64,000 nucleotides of DNA, from NCBI GenBank assembly GCA_002150815.3, contig NDFF03000007.1:1-64000 (forward strand), in the 5' to 3' direction. This DNA is from Grammothele lineata (taxonomy: Eukaryota > Basidiomycota > Agaricomycetes > Polyporales > Polyporaceae). The translations under genes were made by a program, and so were the position numbers. The notes beneath the pieces were generated by a model that was given only the letters and a program-made list of their open reading frames with translations, made no database searches and was not told the origin of the DNA. How positions within the stretch are numbered: position 1 is the first letter of the stretch; each line of letters opens with the position of its first letter. Shown piece after piece: positions 51,346-62,550 of the stretch.

Positions 51346-51958
51346 GATCTTGATGGTGAAGTTGAAAAAGGCCAAGTTATGAGTCGGGAATGCGTCGAGC
51401 TGGAGAGGCACTATATGCTAAACGATGCTGATCTTGACTGGGCTAGATCTTCTCGAATGGGATTCAAATCAGAAATGTTGTCTTGCCATTGAAAGGGCCC
51501 GTGTCAAGTTGATCATGGTCATCCGAGCCAGCGATGGGCGGTAGGGGAAGTGACATCACACTCGTCACAAGACACGCGTACGTGACTGACACGGTCGTGT
51601 GACCCGGCAAGGCCGAACGTCTCGCTGCTGAAGCGCTCACCTGTTGAACTCGGACGACCTGCAACTGATTGAACTTGTGCTCTTCCTTCTACTGAAATTC
51701 ATGAATGTATTTTCACATCAAAGTGCAGTCTATCGTCCTACGGCGGCGCAAATGTCCATACAAGCACGTGTCATATAAGTACATCGTTATGTCAGAAGTC
51801 CATGATGGAGTCCGTTCAGTCCGTGAGTGGTGAGTACTAAGTCCGTCGTCTGCACATCTCACCCTCTACACGTCCACTTTACGTCCATCCTCTCTCGATC
51901 TTCCATCATCTCATACCGGTCGTAGTAATCAGAGGGTGTCGTGAGGCTTCCCCGGGGC
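51346..51958. other. Intergenic
   Basis: Promoter of MYND D. No gene is supported. A plus-strand GAGTACTAAGTCCG (about 51831-51844) faintly recalls the SSP1/SSP2 leader motif but has no gene after it. Confidence 0.5.
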
Positions 51959-52573
51959 TTAGAAGGGGTTAGGGCCATTAATCGTGAATTCCGGGCTGAA
52001 GTTGCCCGAGTCGCCGAACACTAGGGGCAGCGGTCAGCGATCTTTGCGTACGTACTACGACTAAAACGAGGTTTGTACTCACGGACGAGGCTGTAGTCAC
52101 TGTCGGGCACCACCCAAGGCACCTCGATCTCAATGCGTCCGAGCAAGATGTCGAAGCCCGCCGCGAGGATCACTACGCCGCACAACCTACGTCAGCCTCG
52201 CGGCCTAGCGCGGAGATGAGACGTCGAGCAGATAGACTCACGCGGCGTGGCGAGTCCACCCTTGCGCAGCTGGATGATTCCCTGCTTGTTCGTGATCTGC
52301 GCCGGGGCGTTCGAGATGTCCCTATGCGCGCAAGCACCACGGTCAGCATCGCGCAACGCCCCCCTCAGCGCGCGAGGACCAGAAGCAGGCCAAGACGTAC
52401 CAGGTAACGTTGTGGTGCTGCCCCTTGGTCCACACCGTGCCGTTGTGCGGGTACAGCACCGGCGGGACGAATACGTCCCGTTTCTCCTGCGTCGGCGCAC
52501 CCGCAGCGATTTGGAGCAAGCAGGCGAGGAGTGCGAGCGCGAACGCGACCTGGGTAAGAACGAAGCGGAACAT
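51959..52573 (-). CDS. Small secreted Kre9/KNH-like protein (SSP5)
   Basis: Exons 52573-52401, 52321-52242, 52172-52083 and 52020-51959 (phases 2, 1, 1) encode 134 residues. The signal peptide (MFRFVLTQVAFALALLACLL) is unrelated in wording to the MISFT group, so this is the most diverged member. EKRD after it is a classical Kex2-type KR site; the others have QRD, ARD or ERD. The core is PPVLYPHNGTVWTKGQHHNV with an NVT sequon. Exon 3 is again 90 nt. The C-terminus extends to FTINGPNPF. No anchor signal. Confidence 0.86.
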
Positions 52574-52677
52574 CGTAGAGGTCGTCGTGGAGGAGCGTGA
52601 ACGCGAGGGGCGCGGACTCGGAGGAGGAATGTGGAGCTGGGGAAGGGCCTCAGGGGCTCAGAGGCCCTCGCGCGGGG

Positions 52678-52684
52678 CTTATAT
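52678..52684 (-). promoter_or_regulatory. SSP5 TATA box
   Basis: ATATAAG on the minus strand, about 105 bp before the start codon. Confidence 0.5.
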
Positions 52685-53279
52685 CCGTCCTTCGATCCTC
52701 CGATTCCCTGCGCGATCCCCTCAGAAGGCGCCTCTCGCTGACAGTTTCTCGCTAGCACGATCCGGCACACCCGCGGGCTGCGAGCCCCTGCCTGAGAGCC
52801 ACGCCCATGTGCGGTGGTGGGAGATCGCGCGAGCCGATGGGCTACGCTTGGCTCGCGGGCTTCTCGCGCTGTCTGATCTTCGCGCTGAATGGTGGTGCGC
52901 GCACGGAAGGTGGCCCGAATAGCACCAGACAATACTTCGGGCGGGTCAGCTGGGCGGTGGCTGATAGAAGGCGCGTCGCGTGGTGGACGCCAGGCGCGCA
53001 CATTCTGCGGCTCTCACGGACGAGATAAGGCACAAGGTGGCCGTGCTTGTGTAGAACCGAGATTCGGAGGGGGACATGAATGTATGCAGCAGCTCAATCT
53101 TCCGCGACCTTACTTCATCGCTGCAATGAAAACAGGGAGACCTGGGCCGTTTGAGAAAGCCTGCGATTATATATAGCGCACATATGATACACGTCCATCC
53201 GATGTCCGCTGCTGGCCCCTCTTGCCACTCACGTAACATCCGTCGTACAATAACATCCGTGAGAGTGGGCGGCCTGGGT
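52685..53279. other. Intergenic
   Basis: Lies between the SSP5 promoter and the 3' end of the Asi1-like gene. A minus-strand frame (52192-53001) overlaps SSP5 and is a shadow. No gene is supported. Confidence 0.5.
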
Positions 53280-55864
53280 TCACGGTATGTATATCTTCGA
53301 ATAGCCTTCCACGCTGTGAAGAGTGAAGAGCGCAGAGTGTAGAATGATGAGCAGAGTTGGAGCATCAGAACCTCGTGCAAAAAGACGACATACCTCCGAC
53401 GGCAGCACGGACAGGTGTGCTTCGATGCGGCTGAGCGTGAGGCGAGATTGTTGCGGCAGTCGTCGCAGAGGGCAAGACATCTACCAAACAGGTCAGCCTT
53501 TACCTGATCTCTACGAATAGACTCGTGTGGATAGCACTCACCGACACGGCCAGCAAATAATGTCCCGTGGTTCGACGGTGCAGATCACACATGCACGCGG
53601 GTTCTCGAGCTCCGCGCGCGCGGCCTCCACCGCGGCCTCGTCTGCACGTTTCTCCCGTCGCCGCTCGTCCACGAAGCCAGCCCAGTCGTCCATCGCGTCC
53701 CGTCGAGGGCCTGTGACGAGCCGCCCGTAGGCTCGCCTCGTCAGAGGAGAGGGTGACGAGTCTGTCATGTGTGCGAGCAGGAGGGGCGCGGGGGCAGCCC
53801 CCCCTGCGGAGAGGTCTGCGTAGAGCTCCGCTCGCTCGTCGCCGTGTCGGTCTTCAGGAGCTGGAGTGCCGTCGTCTGCATCTTCGTACTCGGAGTCGCT
53901 TGGAGGACCGTCGGGCGCAGGAGTCGTCCGATCGTCCTCGTCCGGTACGAAATCATCGTCTTCGTCGTCGCTCACCGACTCCCCGCGCAGAAAACGCACA
54001 TACGGGTCCGCTTCCTCGCTCGTCGCCCTCACCTGCGCGCGCGCCGGCGCCCTCCAGCCCTCGGGTGGCCCATCCAAAATCTCCACCGACGCCTCGCGCT
54101 TCTCATCCCCCCTCCACTGCATGCCGTCCCTCCTCACGAGCCTCGTCGCGCGCCTGACAGCAGCCGCCCAGACGCGCTTCGCCGCGCGCCACGCGCTGCC
54201 GAGGAACGCCCCGAGGTGGCGCTGCCACGCCGCGTTGAGGACCGTGTCCATCCAAAAGTCCGTCCGCGCCGCCTTGACGCGCACGCGCGCGATCTCGTTC
54301 GCGAGCCCCCGCCGCGCGACGCGCGCCCCGCCCGCGCGCCGCTCGTATGCGGCCGAGAGCCCGGAGACGCCTGTACGGTCGATCTCGAGTTCGCCGGAGA
54401 CGACGGAGGGTTCGCGGTGGTGGTTTGCTGCTGCGGGAGAGGAAGTGGAGGGAGGAGGAGGGAAGGCGTGCGTGCTCGCGACGGCGCCGACTTCGTTGCC
54501 GAGCCCGGCGACGGCGGTCGCTTCCATGCTGGCGGTGCCGAGGCGGAAGAGGGCGACGTTGAAGTCCTCGTCGGGGCGGGGCATGAGCGCGGCGTGCGCG
54601 AAGAGTGGGCGGGTGAGTGCGCCTTCGGCGAGGAGCTGCGTGAGCGCGTTGAGTGCGACGGTAAGCGCGATGACGGCGCCCATGAGGGACTCGACGACGC
54701 GCGCGGCGTAGGTCGTGAGAGGGTAGGCGGAGGGGGAGAACCAGAGGACGTAATGGAAGTGCGCGAGGGCGAGGAGGCCGCCGAGGCTAGAGAAGGCGAG
54801 GCGGAAGCGCGACCAGTCGTGCTTAACCTCGAGGGTGTGCATCACGGTCAACTGGAGAAGGGGGAAGAGGACGGTGATGATGACGTGAGCATTGGGTCTG
54901 GGCATTGGTCCGCCGTCCTTAGGAGGATGGTGGGAGGCGGATTCTACATAGAGTTGGAATGCAAATGCGAACTGAGTGGTCGATTAGATCATGAGTTGAC
55001 TAAATGCGCGAGCATATACTCACTAAATTGAATGGTGCGCTGTCGTTGATATTCAACCCCTCCAAGCCGGTGGTCAGGGTCCCAATGCAAAGAGCAAAGC
55101 AAGCCGACAGGAACGTTTGCCAGCATAGGTCTTCAATCTTCATCTGAGCCACCCATTCACCAACTGGCTGAAGGAAAGAAAAACGAGCGAGTATCGAAGC
55201 GTCATACGCTTGAGCCAAGAGGATAAACCAAATGGCGACGGCCTTGCCGAGGAAGTATAATGAGGGTAGTCGGAACATAGTCCTGGAAAACGTGGACGAG
55301 AAGTCGACGGGGAAGAAGAGATCCAGTAACTGCCGCTTCCATGAGAACTGGCCCCGCCGATGGTGCTCTTGCTGGCTTTGGTGGAGGCGGAACGCGAGCG
55401 GCCGTCGTGGTGGTACGACGATGTTCTGGATGCGGTTCAGGAGGAAAGCCTGGGCTGGCCTTCAGTCAACCTCTCCACATCTCGCAGACATGCACGACCT
55501 GGTAAGCTCTTCAAGAAATGAAGCTCACCATAATGAATAGCCCAACGAAGTACCCCGACGTGAGGAAACCCCAGGGGCCAGGGATCGGCGGTGGCTGAGG
55601 TCCACTCCCCACATTCCTATGCCTCCGGTACCCCTGCGTGTGCCCCGCATCCGCTCCATCTTCCTGCAATTGTGACACCCGCGCAACTTCGTGCAAGTCG
55701 AGCGCGATGCTGTCCAGCTTGCGAAGCCGCGCGAGCGCACGCGACGGGAGACGAACGAGCATGCGGGTGAGCTTGCCGCCAGTCTCGACGAGAGCGGAGG
55801 CGTTGAAGCGCAGGAACGAGTCGACCTGCGGCTGCGCCGCGACTTCTGCGACGCCTGTGTCCAT
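53280..55864 (-). CDS. Asi1-like multispanning RING E3 ligase
   Basis: Exons 55864-55529, 55449-55024, 54971-53542, 53480-53394 and 53313-53280 encode 770 residues. Several membrane segments are visible (TSGYFVGLFIM; YFLGKAVAIWFILLAQAY; FLSACFALCIGTLTTGL; VIITVLFPLLQL; MGAVIALTVALNALTQLL). A long acidic, disordered part follows, and then a C-terminal RING: C715, C718, C730, C732, C736, C739, C754, C757. Cys732 stands where most RINGs have His. Layout and C-terminal RING match the Asi1/Asi3 inner-nuclear-membrane ligases that remove mislocalised membrane proteins; that role is inferred from architecture. A short tail (SVEGYSKIYIP) on its own exon follows the RING. Confidence 0.8.
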
Positions 55865-56267
55865 TGTGCCTCCAGAGGGAGAGAAAGAGGTGTAGAGATG
55901 GGGATGAGAGTCGGGAAGAGGATGAGCTGTGGCTGAGGGGACGGTTCTGTTGTGCTGTGATGCACTCCATCGGCTGCTCCGGCAAGCCCGGAAGCGGGCG
56001 CTCAGTCCATGACGCTCTCGCCACGTGGGAAATACCGCATGCGTGCCTGACTACTTGAAGCACACGAAAAGACTGATACAACTGCAATTAAGAGCACACA
56101 TGCAACGAATGCACGAAAAGCGCACGAGCCTCCTACGGGTTTCGTACATAAGAGCGGCAGAAGCTCCAATGGAACATGCGCTCTCGAACCATCATGGCTG
56201 CAGCCGCGATGGCGGTCGGAAGCAGCAGTGTGGCGAGCGACCTATGCCTCCAGTCTACTACTGTAAG
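55865..56267. other. Intergenic
   Basis: Promoter of the Asi1-like gene and 3' flank of the small gene. No further feature. Confidence 0.5.
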
Positions 56268-56553
56268 AGGTTCAAAATGTCAACCCAACATGGAGGATTC
56301 GATGCGTGTAAAGCGTACCTTATCTGCCTTGTTTTCGTCTTCTTGGCTAACGGGCTGAGCAGCCTTGCCAGGAGAGCCAGGAGGGGACGGTTCGGGTGTT
56401 GGCGATTGCAGCGTGAAGCCAATTCCATGAGGCTCGTTGCTCGACTAAATTCAATAGTAGTATGAGCGGCATGAGATGAGAAAGGCAAGGGAAGCTACTC
56501 ACCGGTACCGTGAGGAAATTAGGGTCGGGAATAGCACCGTTTGGCAAAGACAT
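56268..56553 (-). CDS. Very small Pro/Ser-rich protein of unknown function
   Basis: Exons 56553-56503 and 56444-56319 encode 59 residues starting MSLPNGAIPDPNFLTVP and ending in an acidic stretch. A 48-bp intron (56318-56271, GTACGC..TTACAG) then brings in a TAG directly (56270-56268). If that intron is kept, the protein gains 13 residues (VRFTRIESSMLG then stop at about 56277) instead. The middle is SP/TP-rich (TPEPSPPGSPGK), so phosphorylation by proline-directed kinases is possible. A strong TATA box lies 95 bp upstream. There is no signal peptide, membrane segment or CaaX end. I do not recognise it. The first intron and TATA box argue that it is real; the 3' end is uncertain. Confidence 0.55.
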
Positions 56554-56647
56554 GGTGATGGTAACTACAAGGATGTAGTGTTGAATACGCAGAGCAAACG
56601 GGGAGCTCAGAACGAGTGCGGCGCCTCCAAGGGCTCCAGCACCCTCC

Positions 56648-56655
56648 CTTTTATA
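56648..56655 (-). promoter_or_regulatory. TATA box of the small gene
   Basis: TATAAAAG on the minus strand in the context CCGTATAAAAGGGAGGG, 95 bp before the start codon. Confidence 0.65.
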
Positions 56656-56659
56656 CGGA

Positions 56660-57016
56660 TCGTCTTAGATTTCCAGATGGAGAGGGCCACTGCCACATCC
56701 ACAAGGAATGCGTCACAATAAAACTGCGTATCCGTTGATTGCGTTTGCCACTGTGGCCGACAAAGGCGCCAAAGGGTGGTCATCGTTCATGAGGTGGCCC
56801 GAGCTTGTTCGAGAAATCCGTCGGGCGACAGAGTGCCGACCGGACCTAGAAATGGATAACTATGGCAAGTGATGGCATTAGGCAGGATGTCGTTTAGTAA
56901 GTTAGCGAATGAGGTACATAGTGGAGGGGTATATAAGCTCGACGTCCTAGGCCGTTCCGGTCAACACTAATAGCTGTCGTTAACTATTCCACGTCTGAAA
57001 TAGGCAGAAAGCTTTG
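56660..57016. other. Intergenic
   Basis: Upstream of the small gene and downstream of the zinc-ribbon/AlkB-like gene. GGGTATATAAGC at about 56929-56940 is TATA-like on the plus strand but has no supported gene after it. Confidence 0.45.
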
Positions 57017-60000
57017 TCACTCACACATGCACATCCCCGTCCTCTTCATCGAATACTGGGAAAGTATGGGTTTAGTAATCAGCATAAGTCGAGACTAACT
57101 AGAGGAGCGTACCTCGAAGACGCCTCCCTCAACCATCAGGATATCCCCGTGAACGAGATTGACCATCAAGATCTCCGACTCTACATCCGCTTTGGCCGCT
57201 TTGGCCACCTTCGCCTTCTTCGCTTTCCGAGCCTTTGCCGGGACAACCGAAGACGCGGAAGGGAGCTCCATCTGCGCAAAGGGGTTGTCCGCCACCTCAC
57301 CAGCATCCTTGCTGTCCTCAGCACTTACGACGTCCCCGGCCGGAAGGACATGTCGAGAGCCGATAACAGAGGGGGATGTGGTCGAGGTCTTAGTCCAGAA
57401 CGTGAGTTCAATGTCCGCCCCGAGACATAGGAGAACCACAGGCGCGCGGGCCGCCCTAAGGATACATCCCTGCGCGCGTCGGGGACACAACTTTGTCAGC
57501 GCCCGGCCTAAGCACGAGGAGAATCGGAGAGGCAGGCGCACCTTCTTGTTCCCCGCACCCCTCCACGCCGCGACAGCCACACTCTCAATTGCGACCTGCC
57601 TCCCGTCCAGGCACGCACGGCGGCGCATCAGCTCTCGGGCCCGGACTATGCACTCTGGCCATGGCGCTTCTGCGTTCTGCGTATCCGGATCTTCTTTGAC
57701 CCCTACGGCCTCTGCGCCCGTGTCGCCGCCCATCCGGGAACGAGTCACGTTTGCGTTGAAGAACGCTACATATCCGGGTGCAGCACCTTTGCCTCTAGAA
57801 GGACGAGCGAGCGATTCTACAGGGAGCTCGACGCCCGCTTGGAGCTCGACCAGTAGCGTCGAAGGCTCCGCCTGCGCCGCGGGCCGGTTGCGGGTGAAGA
57901 CGTGGTGAACCCGCATGGGTGGTTTGGGATGCGCGGAGGCGCGAGAGGTCTGGGGATGTGCAGGAAGGGTATATGTGAACACGCGAGTGTCGTCTGGTGC
58001 TGCGGAGGAAGTGCAGGTGACAGAGGGTGGGTGCCGGTCCCAGGGGAAGGTCATTGGGTCGGTGCCGTGCGGGGAGCGGACTTGCTCGGCTGAGAGGGGA
58101 AGGAGGCCATTCGAGAGCTGTCATGGGTGACGAGCGTCGAGTGAGCTGCAAGGGAGGACAAGAGGCGGGAAAGAGAAGGCCACAACGCACCGAGCACGTG
58201 GCGCACTTCTGCGCGCAGAAGTTCCGCTGGGCGTTGATACGTTTGCATTTCGAGCAAAGCCAACCTGTGAACTCGCCGTACAAGAGCGAAGGAGGTGCGA
58301 AGAAGCGGAGAGGAATGAGCGTGTATGGGTGTTGTAAGGGGATCGACGGGCCATTCTCGAGCGCGGGTGGACGGTCAGGAGACGGGGAAGCCCACCACGG
58401 CATCGCTTCTGTGGTGGTGGCTAGCTGCGGGTTGTCGCCGCCAGGAGTCCACTCGAGGTGGAACGTCCACTTGATAGTACCGCGCATGGTCTGTCCATTT
58501 GGGGTTTGTTCTAGAGACGGGGGAGACTAGGGTATAAATCGAGCAATTAAGCTCAGTAGGTGGTGGCGGCGAAAAGCCACTCACCTTCAAAACATCAACG
58601 TGGCGAATGAAGAAAAAACCGAGGAACGCGCATCCGCGATCGTCAGACAGTAACTTCGAGGCAACGCAGGAGCCGCCACATAGGATAACGTTGCATGGGG
58701 TATTGATCTTCTGCGCCTGCAAGAGGGCGTTGATCTCAGAGGGTTCATGTTCCGGTAAGTACACAGTAAGGTCTGGAAGCGCTGGGCTGCCGTTAGTGGC
58801 TGGCTCGTGAGGTACCTCGGTGCCCTCTCGCGTAAAGACGTATAGGCCACCCTGCATAACGACGTCACTCGACATGTCGGGCTGCTGGACGTTGGAGGGT
58901 GTGGTGACAGCCTCCGCAGTGCTCGGCGAACTCATAGAGTTGAACGAACTGATTATGTCGGGTGGTATACGATACTCGTACGTCCTTGCCCTAAGAAGTA
59001 TGCTCAACATCGATGACGTCATGAACGGATTGTACGGGCACTTACATAGGGAGCCGTACAATATTGCCGCCATCCCATCTTTCAAAGTCTAGCGTGGACC
59101 CATCGACAAACACCATCGGGGTCTCGGCGTTCTCCCAGGCGACATTGCGGGAGGATTTCTCGAGCTCAGGGATGGCTTCTATGAGCCCTTGCATACTCTG
59201 CAAACCACGTCAAATACCGGAAGTAAGAAGACGAGCCTCGGCACTTACCGATGCCCATACTGGAGGCGACTGCGATATTGGCTGAATCGAGTCTTCGGCG
59301 GTTCCTAGATGGGCTTCTGGAGCGGCAGGGGGGACGACATTCCATTTGACCTGAGCTTTGGGTGTAGGAGCGAGCATGGGGGCGAGAATGTCTGCTGCAA
59401 AGCGTGACCACAGTGAGCAAAGAGCGGAAGGAGTTTGAAGACGACTTACAACTAGTTGGCTCTGCTTGAGCGGTGGGAGGCATGCTCCCTTGAGGACTCT
59501 CCGCCGGCACCTTTGTTCGCTTCGCGCGATCCTTGTTAGGAACCACGCCTTCATCACTGTGCGTGCGCTTCATTCGAGTGCCCCCCTTTGCTTGTTTCTT
59601 GCCTTCCCCCGGCCGCTGAGTGGATGGAGCCAGGGGCGGAGTCCCCGCGGGCGGGCTTTCGGGAGCAATGGGCACCCAACTAGACAAAGGTATCGCTACT
59701 GAACGGAGGGTGGAAATGATGCGACGCTCGGTGCGATCCTTGACTTCGGAGGAAGACGTGCACGTGCATAACAAACGTCGTAGATGACGATAAGGGGCAT
59801 GCGAAAGCTCGCTGATAGATGGCACGACCTGTGCCCATGTCTGCATAAAATGACTCAAAACGGGCGGACAGTGGGAAGGAGATAGCCTTCCGGCGTTCAC
59901 AGTACAGTCGGATAGAACGAGGGGTATATGCGGCTCAGCGTCCATGGGCGAGTTCTTCGCGGCCTCGCAGAGCAGCAGGGCACAAGCTGAGCGGGACAGA

Positions 60001-60209
60001 CGTGGACGGACATCGTCGGTACACATCTCATCCAATACCGGGAATCCATGCGCACCTCTCTCGATGTACTCATGTTCTGTAAGCCTGAGGCCAATGCTGA
60101 ACAAGCCCTCCTCCCGAGCGTTCGTTAGAGCTAGGCTTAACGAGTTTCGGAAACCTTTTTGGATGCGTTCTTCCCATTCTGGGGTGTTGCCTTCCGTGAT
60201 GGAACTCAT
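57017..60209 (-). CDS. Large protein with zinc-finger motif and AlkB-like C-terminal segment
   Basis: Eight exons (60209-59450, 59394-59249, 59197-59046, 58990-58585, 58526-58191, 58117-57542, 57469-57113, 57055-57017) encode 923 residues with closed phases. The N-terminus is helical; a Lys-rich nuclear-type segment follows (KRTHSDEGVVPNKDRAKRTK). At about residue 580 a RanBP2-like pattern (WLCSKCKRINAQRNFCAQKC) suggests a zinc-binding module. The C-terminus (VHGDILMVEGGVFEYSMKRT) resembles the last strands of AlkB-type 2-oxoglutarate oxygenases. However, I do not see an HxD iron motif in the expected place before CLGADIELTF, so activity is doubtful. An Ala/Lys insert (KARKAKKAKVAKAAKA) splits this domain. 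Nuclear, nucleic-acid-related role inferred. Confidence 0.7.
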
Positions 60210-60531
60210 GGTCACTTAATTCTGCGGGAGCATGACCGAGGTCGTGTGGGCAAAGAGCGCGAAACAGACAAAAGAAAAGTTGAGTTGAAGAGCGCATAGA
60301 ATCCGGATTCCGAGTTGAAAGCACCTCTCAGGGTCGAACCGTGGGTGTCTTCCTGTGTCTTCCTTGAGGCACGTGAAGCGACGCGTCCCCTCTTTTGGCA
60401 ATGTAAGCGCTCATCGTCCACAATTTCCGCTCGTCCTATGCGGCAAACTCAGACTTGACCGGAGACGGTTCTCACCACCCTCTATTGGCACGGCCCTGCT
60501 ATCGACAACAAGCCTTTCCACTTAGCTACTC
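60210..60531. promoter_or_regulatory. Divergent promoter between two nuclear-protein genes
   Basis: Only 322 bp separate the start codons of the zinc-finger/AlkB-like gene (minus) and the NOL8 homologue (plus). The space has no clear TATA on either side. Shared or coupled regulation is likely. Confidence 0.6.
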
Positions 60532-62242
60532 ATGGACGAACCTATAACCAAACGGATACACATCTCTGGCCTCACCCCCGCCATTTCGCAGCAGGACCTC
60601 GCCAACCGCCTCTCTTCATTCGGCACGGTAAAGTCCATCGACGGCTTTGGCCTGCTTGACGGTGTAGGGCAGCCCCGCAAATTTGCGTATGCAACGCTGG
60701 AGACTACGAAGGGAAAGCTCGCGCGATGCATGAACCTCCTCAGCGGCGTCACGTGGAAGGGTGCGAAGCTGCGTCTTGGGGAGGCGAAGCTCGACTTTAG
60801 AGAAAGGTGCGCAACGACATTCTGCGTTCGGTCCCTGAGGTATGCCTCATACACCGCGACAGGATCGCGAATGAACACAAGCGCGCCGCAGAAGCGGCAG
60901 AAAACGAGCCCGCGAAGAAACGGCGGCGGCTCCGGGGCGTGCAGGGCGTGCACGCGTACGACATGTCCCTCGTCACCCCCGAGAATGTCGCGACGCGCGG
61001 GAAGTGGAAGGTCACCGTCACCGGCCGTCTTATTCGCCCCATGCGCATGCGTCCCTCACATCCCCTTCCCCCACCCATGGACGCGAGGAAACCTGCGGAG
61101 GCAAAGGACAAGATAGGAAAGGTGAAGAAACGCGTGCGCGACCCACCGACGCGCGCGAGGAGGAAGACTATCGACCCGATGCGCTGGGGGTCGCAGCATC
61201 TGAAGGGCATCTTTTTGGAAAACGCTGCGGCCTCACTGTACCGACCCCGGCCTCCTCCAACTCCGACACCTGAACCCTCCGGCGCGCATATAGCAAGCTC
61301 TGCGAGTGCCAGCGATGGCGAAGCTACCGTGGACGAAGCAGACGAGGACGAAGACGAGGACGATAAGGGGGAAGACGAGGAAGACGAGGACGAGGAACGT
61401 GAGTCAAGCGACGACATGGTCCCGTCTACGCGTGTGGGCCGGCCGGTCGTACCTTCAGCGTCGAATACCCAGCGGACGAGTGGGCCCGTCACAAACGAGC
61501 TGGATGCGGAGAAGAACCAAAGTCTGGGGCTTTTGCAGTCGATGTTCGGCGATCAAGACGACTGGGGAGGCGCGGAAAGCGTCGGTTCGGACATCGACGA
61601 AGAAGACTTGCGTGCTGCTCAGGCCCCCGTAGATTCTGTGGATCCCGCCGAGGCGGCGGCGGACGTTGAGGCGGCGATGGATGTCGATGTTCCTGTTCAT
61701 CAACAATCTCCGGAGGTTCAAGCATCTACGACCGTTCCCGCAAATGGCGTACAAAAGACCAAGCTCAAAGATCTCTTCGCACCGCGTGAAGAAGAAGGTA
61801 AGTCTCTTCGTGTTTTATTCGACTATATCTGAGCTCATTGGTTCTCTTTCTAGCTGGTTTCTCCCTGCTCGGACATCTTGATTTGGACTTGGAGCTGGAA
61901 GACGACGTGCCATTCGATCTCCCGACGTCCACACCCGCGACGACCACTGTGCCCTCGCGAACGCTGTCGGCCATCCAGCCAACAGCAGCGCCCACCTCTC
62001 ATCTAACTTTCTTCGACGCATCCCGGCCGCTCTTCTTCCCACATAGCCAACCGGGCTCGAAGCGACACGCGCTGGATCCAACGAATTGGAGGACGTGGTT
62101 CTATCGCACAGACTCGCCAGAACAGATTCGCGCGCGCTGGGAAGAGACGAAGGGCGAACTGACCGCGGGGTGGAAACGACGTCATCGCGAGGCGGTCAAG
62201 AGCAGGCGGAGGAGAGGCGGGGGCGGAGGCGATGGGGATTAA
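60532..62242 (+). CDS. NOL8: NOL8-like nucleolar RNA-binding protein
   Basis: Exons 60532-60806, 60863-61797 and 61854-62242 encode 532 residues. An RRM occupies residues about 8-88, with RNP2 at RIHISGL and RNP1 at KFAYATLE. A basic part with KKRRRLRGVQGVHAYDMSLV follows, then an acidic Asp/Glu-rich linker (about 61330-61400). The C-terminal motif DLFAPREEEAGFSLLGHLDL and the final WFYRTDS..WEETKGELTAGW part match NOL8, a nucleolar protein acting in ribosome biogenesis. The end is Arg/Gly-rich. The start fits the RRM directly. Symbol given by similarity to the metazoan family; orthology is likely but inferred. Confidence 0.85.
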
Positions 62243-62550
62243 GGGGTATCGCGTTCTGTGGGTTGTCGTGTACGCCCGGTTACTGCTGCCATCGTCTTCG
62301 GAATGCAGTCTCTCGAATAAGACCTGATGTGTGATATATACGGCTCCTCTGTCGGCTTTCGTCGGGCGCGCGTGGAAATAACGTTGCGGATATGACGGAC
62401 GGCGCTCCCGCGTCCGACCCTGACCTCCCCGCCGCCGCCGACGTATCCAGCGTGCAAACTCTCCTGACCAACGACCGTCATCCGGGAACCGGTATCCTGC
62501 GTGTTTTTGAGCTTTAGCCAGTGGCTTGATTCTGGTCGTCGACGTGCACG
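62243..62550. other. Intergenic
   Basis: Tandem spacing between NOL8 and the M28 peptidase gene. It must hold the polyadenylation signal of the first and the promoter of the second; no clear TATA box. Confidence 0.5.

Noticed and set aside
53769..55031. A 420-codon plus-strand frame
   Set aside because: It is antisense to the Asi1-like gene, whose exons join with correct phase and contain a RING and membrane segments.
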